The position numbers and the translations under genes were made by a program. Under the pieces are notes generated by a model, which was given only the letters and a program-made list of their open reading frames with translations, was not told where the DNA came from and did not search any database. From positions 1-64,000 of the forward strand of contig VIRH01000065.1 in assembly GCA_008107755.1 (NCBI GenBank): a DNA stretch of 64,000 nt, given 5' to 3'. Of this stretch, positions 33,656 through 40,506 are shown one piece after another. This DNA is from Rhodobacterales bacterium (lineage in GTDB: Bacteria > Pseudomonadota > Alphaproteobacteria > Rhizobiales > Stappiaceae). The first letter of the stretch is position 1, and every line of letters begins with the position of its first letter.

Positions 33656-34537
33656 TTATCCACACAAAGTGGCCGGCGTTGTGTCCCCCAAGTGTGTGAT
33701 ATCGTTTCTAAATTCATTCGGAGAGACGCCGATATGATTTTTGAAAAACCTGGTAAAGTTGCTTTGTGCGGAAAAACCCAGGTCCAGTGCAATTTCCTGG
33801 ATGGAAACTTGCCCGTCAATCAGGCGGCTTTTCGCCTTCTCGAGCCGGAGTGCGTTGAAATAGAGTTTGGGGGTCAGCCCGGTGTGCTTTCGAAACGCAC
33901 GAAAAAAGTGTGGCCTGGATAGGCCTGAGGCGTTTGCGACGGATCCGCATTTGACGTCTTCGGTCAGGTTGTCGGAAAGGATCACGAGCGCGCGGCGTAT
34001 TCGGTAATCCAAGATATCGAAATTCGATCGCCGACCGGCAGACCAGTAGGAATAATAGCGGCAAACGGACGAGAAAATCATTTCCAACTGATCGTTTGTC
34101 GACGATTGCGTCGAGACAAGCTCGCTTGCGAGACGACTTGCCAGCGAAAAAAGGTCGCGATCCTGATAGCTGGAAAGGCAGCCGACTTGTCGGACTGAAG
34201 TGTTGTCATCCGATCGCCTGATCGAACCTGCGGAGATGGCTGGAGCGACATAGGCGTTCAGGGAGACCACCAGAATTGAGACTTTCTCCTGCGGGCGCGT
34301 TGGCTGGAGCCGGTGCAATTTCCACGGAGCTAAAACTGCGCCTTCTCCGATAGCCAAGTTCCTGCACGTCTGCTGATTGTCATCGTCGTTTCCTTTTACC
34401 GTTAGCGTTACCGGGCTGTCGCCAATCGCAAAGACGAAACTTGGCTGAGGACAGGCATGAAGCGTCGTGGCTCCTTCAAGTGAAAGACAATAGGCTCTGC
34501 CCTGCGCTGCATTCCACACTCTTGTGTTCAAAAACAT
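33656..34537 (-). CDS. AraC-family transcriptional regulator
   Basis: A 293-residue AraC/XylS-type activator. The C-terminal about 100 residues carry the two helix-turn-helices: SVANASGLSRPHFFRAFRKHTGLTP, then SIQEIALDLGFSAQSNFTRFFKNHIG. The N-terminal part resembles the AraC-binding-like-2 ligand domain. ATG at 34537 (MFLNTRVWN) is preferred over a start 49 codons upstream, whose residues look non-coding. It converges on the FAD oxidoreductase and faces a long AT-rich upstream region. It may control the oxidase/glycosyltransferase genes; nothing in sequence proves this. Confidence 0.85.
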   Translation of the reverse strand: MFLNTRVWNAAQGRAYCLSLEGATTLHACPQPSFVFAIGDSPVTLTVKGNDDDNQQTCRNLAIGEGAVLAPWKLHRLQPTRPQEKVSILVVSLNAYVAPAISAGSIRRSDDNTSVRQVGCLSSYQDRDLFSLASRLASELVSTQSSTNDQLEMIFSSVCRYYSYWSAGRRSNFDILDYRIRRALVILSDNLTEDVKCGSVANASGLSRPHFFRAFRKHTGLTPKLYFNALRLEKAKSRLIDGQVSIQEIALDLGFSAQSNFTRFFKNHIGVSPNEFRNDITHLGDTTPATLCG

Positions 34538-35291
34538 GTCCGTTACTCCCGTCGAGCCTCTATTTTGTCTTCGTGAAGGTGATGGACGTTTCCCGTCAGC
34601 CGCTGCCGAGATAAATTTTCTCGGTCGGTATGCGTGCTGTTGTCTCAGATGTAATGAGATTAATGCTCCTGGAGCCTTATCCAAAAGTAGTTTTTTGTTC
34701 TGAGGTCTGAAAATATTTGAGTGCGTTTGATAATATGAGATATTTTTATAGAAATACTGTATACCTAAGTAAAATAGAATTTTTTATAAGTAATAGATGA
34801 ATAAAAATATTCGGAAAAATTTAAAATCGCGCTGTGGAGTAAATTTCTCGGTATAGATGTAAGTTATTATTTTAAAAGAAGTTTTTTCGTAAGGGTCAGT
34901 TGCTGGTGCTGGCAGAAGCTAGCATCTACGCAAATCGCAAAGCTGAATGACGCATGATCATGAGCATCAGAATTAGGGTCTTTTCTGACCTCTGTCCGTG
35001 ACAGCGTGATCAATCTACTTTAGGAAGTACACTCCGTAAAGTGAATGGGTCACGAGCTCTTTCCTGCATGTCGGTAACTCAACGGAATGTGAGAGTCGGC
35101 TTGTGGCGACGGGTTATGGCGAACAGAGCCGCTTCTTGAAGTGACCCTTCCCGTACGCAGATGCGACTTGCGACAAACTCTGCATCAGGCTCGATCGGCG
35201 GATTAGGCATCAGTTGCGCCACCCGAACTTGCCGCGAAGGTCGCTGTGGTGAGCTGGACTTTTTGGTCGTTCGGCATCAATACTCGGGATT
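34538..35291. other. AT-rich intergenic region upstream of AraC and TetR genes
   Basis: About 750 bp without a supported gene; the part 34690-34880 is strikingly AT-rich. At 34754-34766 lies ATACTGTATACCT, the reverse-complement form of the TATACTGTATA operator found near picC and the Liv importer. The right half has normal composition but no recognisable coding or repeat content. Promoters of the AraC and TetR genes must lie here. Confidence 0.5.
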
Positions 35292-36005
35292 ATGACAGAT
35301 CGAAGTATTCCGGTCGATGAGTCGAGCCCGACCATCGCAGGTGCGAAGCCCGCGCGAAAAAAGGGGCGCCGCCGACCAGGCCGTCCTTGTGAAGACAGGG
35401 ACATGCGCGAAGCAATCCTTGACAGTGCCCAGATCATTTTCGCCGAGAACGGCTTCGCCGGCGCGCGACTGCGCGACATCGCGGCTCTGGGTGATGTCAA
35501 TCAAGCGCTGATCAACTATTACTTTCAGTCAAAACAGCAGCTGTTTGACGAGGTGTTTCGGCGTCACGGTTTCATGATCACGGAACAGCGCGAAAAATTG
35601 CTCGACGGCCTTTTGGCTGGCGGCCGGCAGCCGACTGTAGGCGAGCTGGTGACTGCATATCTGAAACCGCAGTGGGATATGAAATACAGCGGCCCGGGCG
35701 GTGCGGCATTTGTCAAGTTGCAAGCAAGATTGCATGCCCAACCCGAAGAGCAGTCGATCCGGCTTCGTCGTGAGGTCTATGACCGCTCGACGAAGCGCTA
35801 TCTCAAGGCCTTGTGCCTGGCGCTGCCCCATCTGACGGAACGTACGGTCAGCCTCCGCATGGCCTTCATGATCGGAACTTATCTCTTCATGCTGAATGAT
35901 CTCGGCCGTATTGACGACTTGAGCGACAATCGGGTTTCGGAGGTCGGAAAGGCCGAGATGATGGACAATCTCGTGCTTTTTCTAAGCGCCGGCCTTCAGG
36001 CATAA
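35292..36005 (+). CDS. TetR-family transcriptional regulator
   Basis: A 237-residue TetR-type repressor. Residues about 37-83 form the DNA-binding domain (REAILDSAQIIFAENGFAGARLRDIA, then QALINYYFQSKQQLFDEVF), preceded by a basic tail KKGRRRPGRP; the C-terminal part is an all-helical ligand domain. It precedes the maleate isomerase gene in the same direction by 114 bp. The 24-bp dyad at 36065-36088 lies in that gap and is its most likely operator. It may therefore control the lower pathway (nicE-nicD-nicX-nicF) separately from the MarR regulator at 48696. Confidence 0.88.
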   Translation: MTDRSIPVDESSPTIAGAKPARKKGRRRPGRPCEDRDMREAILDSAQIIFAENGFAGARLRDIAALGDVNQALINYYFQSKQQLFDEVFRRHGFMITEQREKLLDGLLAGGRQPTVGELVTAYLKPQWDMKYSGPGGAAFVKLQARLHAQPEEQSIRLRREVYDRSTKRYLKALCLALPHLTERTVSLRMAFMIGTYLFMLNDLGRIDDLSDNRVSEVGKAEMMDNLVLFLSAGLQA

Positions 36006-36064
36006 ATCGACAAATCTGAGCAATCGAGGATTGAGGGCGATGGGCTCGGCGCAAATGGAGGCTT

Positions 36065-36088
36065 GTAATTAATCAGAATTTTAATTAC
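36065..36088. promoter_or_regulatory. Putative TetR operator before the lower pyridine pathway
   Basis: Perfect 8-bp arms GTAATTAA and TTAATTAC flank an 8-base centre, 32 bp before the maleate isomerase ATG. The length and spacing fit TetR-family operators. It is distinct from the TATACTGTATA motif used elsewhere in the cluster. Confidence 0.6.
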
Positions 36089-36119
36089 GGATGTTCGTGA
36101 CAGCAAGCGGAGATCCGTC

Positions 36120-36869
36120 ATGAACGCATTTCGTGTAGGCCAGATAGTTCCGAGTTCAAACGTCACGATGGAGACCGAGATTCCGGCGTTGCTGACAATG
36201 CGAAGCAGCGTCCATCCTGAGCGTTTCACCTTTCATTCCTCCCGCATGCGGATGAAGAAGGTCACCAGCGAAGAGCTGAAGGCGATGGACGCGGACAGCG
36301 ACCGCTGCGCGCTTGAACTCAGCGACGCGCGCGTCGACGTTCTCGGCTATGCCTGCCTGGTGGCGATCATGTCCATGGGCCACGGATATCACCGTAAATC
36401 TGCTGAACGGTTGAGCGGAGTGACCAGGGACAACAACGCCGAAGCGCCCGTGATCACGTCAGCCGGGGCGCTGGTGGACGGGCTGCATGCGATGGGCGCG
36501 AATCGCATTGCGCTGGTCGCTCCCTATTTGAAGCCACTGACCGAGATGGTCGTCGATTACATCAGGGCCGAAGGTATCGAAGTAGTCGTCTGGAAGGCGT
36601 TGGAAATTCAAGACAATCTGGATGTTGCCGCCCATGACCCGATGAGACTGCCAGGCATAGTGGCCGAGATGGACACCGCTGACGTCGACGTCGTTGTGCT
36701 TTCTGCCTGTGTCCAGATGCCATCTCTTCGCGCGGTTCCGATGGCCGAGGCGGTTACGGGCAAGCCGGTCGTGACTGCTGCCATCGCCACCACTTGGGCA
36801 ATTTTGAAGGCTCTGAACCTCGACACACTGGTTCCCGGCGGCGGTGCGCTGCTGTCCGGCCAATACTGA
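36120..36869 (+). CDS. nicE: Maleate cis-trans isomerase
   Basis: A 249-residue Asp/Glu racemase-superfamily protein of the maleate isomerase type (NicE/MaiA). The two catalytic cysteines are seen at Cys79 (GYACLVA) and Cys197 (SACVQMPS), with an N-terminal PSSNVTMETE block. It converts maleate to fumarate, the last step of 2,5-dihydroxypyridine catabolism. It heads the run nicE-nicD-nicX-nicF. The short gaps and the TAATG overlap of nicD and nicX indicate an operon. Confidence 0.92.
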   Translation: MNAFRVGQIVPSSNVTMETEIPALLTMRSSVHPERFTFHSSRMRMKKVTSEELKAMDADSDRCALELSDARVDVLGYACLVAIMSMGHGYHRKSAERLSGVTRDNNAEAPVITSAGALVDGLHAMGANRIALVAPYLKPLTEMVVDYIRAEGIEVVVWKALEIQDNLDVAAHDPMRLPGIVAEMDTADVDVVVLSACVQMPSLRAVPMAEAVTGKPVVTAAIATTWAILKALNLDTLVPGGGALLSGQY

Positions 36870-36879
36870 GGGTTTCGTC

Positions 36880-37689
36880 ATGCAACATGGATACAATGTT
36901 CACGCTAACGGCATTCGCCAACACCTGGTCAGGCATTCAGGACCCGGACCTGAGATGCTCTTGATACCCGGGATCACGAGCCCGGCGGTCACCTGGGGGT
37001 TCGTTGCGGAGCGTTTGGCCGAGCGCTTCGATGTGCATGTGCTTGACGTTCGTGGACGGGGGCTGAGCCAGGCGGGAGATCTGGACTATTCGCTTGACGC
37101 GATGGCGGATGACGCTCTGGCCGTAATCGCGGCTGCAGATCTGAAGGAACCCGTAATTCTCGGGCATTCGATGGGTGCACGCATAGCGATCCGGGCGGCT
37201 CGCAAGGATGCATCCTGCCTCGGAGGACTTATCCTGGCGGATCCGCCGGTGAGCGGACCGGGGCGTCGTGAGTATCCATCCAAGTGGCCGTGGTATCGCG
37301 ACTCGATCGACATGGCGATCAAAGGCTGTTCGGGAGCGGATATGCGCGCCTTCTGTCCGACCTGGACGGAAGAGCAGCTGGCGCTGAGGGCGGAATGGCT
37401 TCACAGCTGTCAGCCCGATGCAATCAAGATCGCTTTCGACGGTTTTCATACCGACGACATACACGCAGATCTGCCGCACCTGGGCCTCCCCATGCGGCTT
37501 GTCGTGGCAGGCGGCGCGCCGGTCATCGCCGCCGAAGACGAGGCCGAGATCAGGAAACTCGCCCCGCATATCGAAACCCGCACTGTCGAGGGCGCGGGGC
37601 ACATGATCCCTTGGGACGATCTCGAAGGGTTTCTTGCCGCTGTAATGGATTTCGAATGCGAGCAGCGCAATCATGAAGGGGTAGCGTAA
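36880..37689 (+). CDS. nicD: N-formylmaleamate deformylase (alpha/beta hydrolase)
   Basis: A 269-residue alpha/beta hydrolase with LLIPGITSPAVTWGFVAERL near the N-terminus, nucleophile GHSMGA (Ser97) and late GAGHMIPWDD (His). The N-terminal block is that of NicD, which removes formate from N-formylmaleamate to give maleamate. ATG at 36880, ten bases after the nicE stop, is chosen. It overlaps nicX by TAATG. Confidence 0.9.
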   Translation: MQHGYNVHANGIRQHLVRHSGPGPEMLLIPGITSPAVTWGFVAERLAERFDVHVLDVRGRGLSQAGDLDYSLDAMADDALAVIAAADLKEPVILGHSMGARIAIRAARKDASCLGGLILADPPVSGPGRREYPSKWPWYRDSIDMAIKGCSGADMRAFCPTWTEEQLALRAEWLHSCQPDAIKIAFDGFHTDDIHADLPHLGLPMRLVVAGGAPVIAAEDEAEIRKLAPHIETRTVEGAGHMIPWDDLEGFLAAVMDFECEQRNHEGVA

Positions 37690-38720
37690 TGGATCAGGCA
37701 AGCTTCACAGAGATTTGCCTACATCAGTTGAAGATGTCGGGCGTCCACGAAGGCGAAAAATTGATCGTTCTGACCCAGGGTAATGAACGCATCGACTATG
37801 CTGACGCCTTCATGGCAGCGGGAGCGCGGCTAGGTGCTTCCATGTATCACATGCGTCTGCCTGCACCTTCAGCGATGGGGGGCTGGAACGTCGGTGTGAC
37901 CGGCCTTGCCGCAATGCCAGACGCCGTCGAAGCTCTGAAGGCCTGCGACATGTTGATCGACTGCGTCTTTCTCCTGTTCTCGCCCGAACAGTTCGCCATT
38001 CAGGCCGCCGGGACGCGTATACTGACTGCAGTCGAACCGCCGGAGCTGCTGGCAAGGATGCTGCCGAGCAAGGAGCTGCGCGAGAAAGTTGAAATCGGTG
38101 CCGAGTATCTGGCAAAGGCCAAGACGATGCGGATCACGTCCAGGCACGGAACCGATGTGATCTACAGGCTGAACACCTATCCGACGGTCGCTGAGTATGC
38201 ATGTACCGACGAGCCCGGCCGCTGGGACCACTGGCCGTCAGGATTTGTCTTCACCGGTGGCGACGATGATGGTGTCGACGGTCAGATCGTCGTGGCACCG
38301 GGTGATATACTGCTGCCGCAGAATATTTATGTCCGTGAGCCTATCACCTATACCATTGAAAAGGGCTTCATCACTGACATGCGCGGCGGCGTGGATTGCG
38401 AATTGGTCAAGTCCTACATGGACAGTTTCAACGACGAACGCGGCAAGGGAATGAGCCATGTTGGCTGGGGGATGAACCCGAACGCCAAATGGCATCGTAT
38501 GGTGCCCGGTGAATTTCCTGGCGGCATGGGCATGGAGCCACGCAGTTTTTATGGCAACGTAATGTTCTCGACGGGCCCCAACAACGAACTTGGCGGTCCC
38601 AACGACACCGCGTGTCACCTCGATATACCGATGCGCAACTGCTCGCTCTTCCTTGACGATGAACCAATCGTGCTCGATGGCGATCTGGTTGTGAAGGAAA
38701 TGCAGATGGAACGCCACTGA
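37689..38720 (+). CDS. nicX: 2,5-dihydroxypyridine 5,6-dioxygenase
   Basis: A 343-residue ring-cleavage dioxygenase of the NicX/PicD family, structurally related to M29 aminopeptidases rather than to classical extradiol enzymes. Candidate Fe(II) ligands are His257 (GMSHVGWGM), His310 and Asp312 (CHLDIP). The 53- and 2-residue spacing equals that of the His265/His318/Asp320 set described for Pseudomonas NicX. It opens 2,5-dihydroxypyridine to N-formylmaleamate. It is the diagnostic gene of this cluster. Confidence 0.93.
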   Translation: MDQASFTEICLHQLKMSGVHEGEKLIVLTQGNERIDYADAFMAAGARLGASMYHMRLPAPSAMGGWNVGVTGLAAMPDAVEALKACDMLIDCVFLLFSPEQFAIQAAGTRILTAVEPPELLARMLPSKELREKVEIGAEYLAKAKTMRITSRHGTDVIYRLNTYPTVAEYACTDEPGRWDHWPSGFVFTGGDDDGVDGQIVVAPGDILLPQNIYVREPITYTIEKGFITDMRGGVDCELVKSYMDSFNDERGKGMSHVGWGMNPNAKWHRMVPGEFPGGMGMEPRSFYGNVMFSTGPNNELGGPNDTACHLDIPMRNCSLFLDDEPIVLDGDLVVKEMQMERH

Positions 38721-38745
38721 ACCATTTGCTCGGGGAGGTCTCGAA

Positions 38746-39366
38746 ATGAGCCAGGAAGAAATCTACATGGCGGCAGGTTTCGGTGCACCGGTTCCCCGAG
38801 GCTCTAAACCCGCGCTTATCGTGATCGATTTTAGCTACGGCTTCACCGATACGACCTATCCTACGGCCTCTGAAGCTGGCGACCAGATTGCGGCCACCAA
38901 CCGTTTGATCACGCTGGCGCGCGTGAAACATGTTCCGGTGATCTTCACCGTCATCGCGTTTAACAAAGCCGAACAGGATGCTCTGCCCTGGCTCAAGAAG
39001 GCTACGGGGCTGAAGGCCCTCGAAGAGGGGAGCCGGCTCGTCGAGGTCGACGGGAGGCTTGACCGAGCGCCCGGCGACGCCGTTGTGGTCAAGAAGGGCG
39101 CCTCGGCATTCTTTGGTACCAATCTCTCAGCCCACCTGACCGGGGCCGGGGTGGATACGGTCATAATGACCGGTGCGACGACGTCCGGTTGTGTCCGAGC
39201 CTCTGCCGTAGACGCAGTGCAAAGCGGCTTCAACGTCCTCGTAGTCGGTGACGCCTGCGCAGACCGGGCACAACCTCCTCACGATGCAGCTCTGTACGAC
39301 ATCGGCCAGAAGTACGGCGATGTCATCGATGCGGTGGAAGGTTCATCCTACCTGAAAAGCATTTGA
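38746..39366 (+). CDS. nicF: Maleamate amidohydrolase (isochorismatase family)
   Basis: A 206-residue cysteine amidase of the isochorismatase fold: catalytic Asp28 (VIDFSYGF), Lys117 (VVKKGASAF) and Cys149 (TTSGCVRAS). It matches NicF/PicF, which hydrolyses maleamate to maleate and ammonia. It is 25 bp after nicX, behind a GGGAGG ribosome site, and ends the first transcriptional block; a new promoter/operator follows before picC. Confidence 0.92.
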   Translation: MSQEEIYMAAGFGAPVPRGSKPALIVIDFSYGFTDTTYPTASEAGDQIAATNRLITLARVKHVPVIFTVIAFNKAEQDALPWLKKATGLKALEEGSRLVEVDGRLDRAPGDAVVVKKGASAFFGTNLSAHLTGAGVDTVIMTGATTSGCVRASAVDAVQSGFNVLVVGDACADRAQPPHDAALYDIGQKYGDVIDAVEGSSYLKSI

Positions 39367-39469
39367 CCATCGGATGGGCAACGCTGAATCGCCCCTGATC
39401 TTCCAGACGACGCTAGCTGAAAAGGGAATTGCGGGTCCGGTCGTGCCGACCGATTGCGAGTTCCGGCGG

Positions 39470-39503
39470 TTGCGTCTTGTTAGAAAGGGGGTATACTGTA
39501 TAT
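39470..39503 (+). promoter_or_regulatory. Promoter of picC with embedded TATACTGTATA operator
   Basis: TTGCGT (39470-39475) and TATACT (39492-39497), 16 bp apart, form a plausible promoter. The -10 is the left half of GTATACTGTATAT (39491-39503), a palindrome about its central T. The same -10-in-operator layout recurs at 49337-49369. The MarR regulator at 48696-49214 is the likely binder. Confidence 0.65.
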
Positions 39504-39524
39504 CTAGTTTCCGGGGGAATATGC

Positions 39525-40505
39525 ATGACACCCAAGATCACTTTTGAAGAGCATTTCATGGCGCCGGGCTTCGAGAAATACTCGGAGGCATTTCTCAAGC
39601 TCATACCCCGCGATCAGGCCGAAATTCTCACCAGGCGGCTGGGCGATTTTGATGGCGAACGGATCGAAATAATGGATCGCGCCGGCATCACGCGGTCCAT
39701 CATTTCGCTCACTGGACCAGGCGCGCAAGGCGAAGTCCCGGAAAACGCCGCGAATGCTGCCAAAGGCGCAAATGACTTTCTTGCCGAAAAAATAGCGAAA
39801 AACGCAGACCGCCTCGGCGGTCTCGCAACGCTGCCGATGCACGATCCCGAAGCGGCGGCCCGTGAACTCAATCGCTCCGTTTGTGAGCTGGGTTTTCAAG
39901 GATGCCTCGTCAACAGCCACACCCACGGTGTCTATTACGAAGGCCCGGAATATGATCCCTTCTGGTCCGAGGTCGAGAGGCTGGGCGTGCCGTTTTACCT
40001 CCACCCTTCAAACGCGTATGTCACGCCGCATGTTCTAGGCGGCATGCCGGTCATACAGGGCGCGACCTGGGGCTGGGGCGTCGAGACCGGCTCACACGCG
40101 CTTCGTATCCTTTTTGGCGGCGTCTTCGACCGGTTTCCGAAACTTAAACTGGTGCTTGGCCACATGGGCGAGGCGTTGCCGTTCCTGCGCTGGCGTTACG
40201 ACAGCCGTTTTCAGGCCTATCCCATGGGCGTCTCGCTGGACCGTGCACCCTCGGCCTATTTCGGCTCCAACATCCTCATCACGACATCCGGTGTCTGTTC
40301 GCATGCCTCCCTGATGGGCGCGATCGGCGAGATGGGAGAGGACGCCGTCATGTTCTCCATCGACTATCCATATGAGGACACCGACCTCGCCGTGGAGTTC
40401 ATTGAAACCGCGCCACTTGACGAGGCAATGCGAGCGAAGGTCTGCCATGACAACGCTGCCCGGCTCTTCGGACTGCCCACGCTGTCAGAAAGAGATGGGT
40501 ATTGA
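39525..40505 (+). CDS. picC: Amidohydrolase-2 family decarboxylase, PicC-like
   Basis: A 326-residue metal-dependent decarboxylase of the amidohydrolase-2 / ACMSD family. Seen are N-terminal FEEHF, a mid-protein YLHPSN histidine, GHMGEALPF and the late FSIDYPYED aspartate, the expected metal and catalytic positions. The start is ATG at 39525 with GGGGGA seven bases upstream. In the Alcaligenes pic pathway, PicC of this family decarboxylates 3,6-dihydroxypicolinate to 2,5-dihydroxypyridine. Its place between nicF and a Rieske hydroxylase gives it the same role here. Relatives act on gamma-resorcylate or uracil carboxylates, so the substrate rests on context. Confidence 0.85.
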   Translation: MTPKITFEEHFMAPGFEKYSEAFLKLIPRDQAEILTRRLGDFDGERIEIMDRAGITRSIISLTGPGAQGEVPENAANAAKGANDFLAEKIAKNADRLGGLATLPMHDPEAAARELNRSVCELGFQGCLVNSHTHGVYYEGPEYDPFWSEVERLGVPFYLHPSNAYVTPHVLGGMPVIQGATWGWGVETGSHALRILFGGVFDRFPKLKLVLGHMGEALPFLRWRYDSRFQAYPMGVSLDRAPSAYFGSNILITTSGVCSHASLMGAIGEMGEDAVMFSIDYPYEDTDLAVEFIETAPLDEAMRAKVCHDNAARLFGLPTLSERDGY

Positions 40506-40506
40506 G

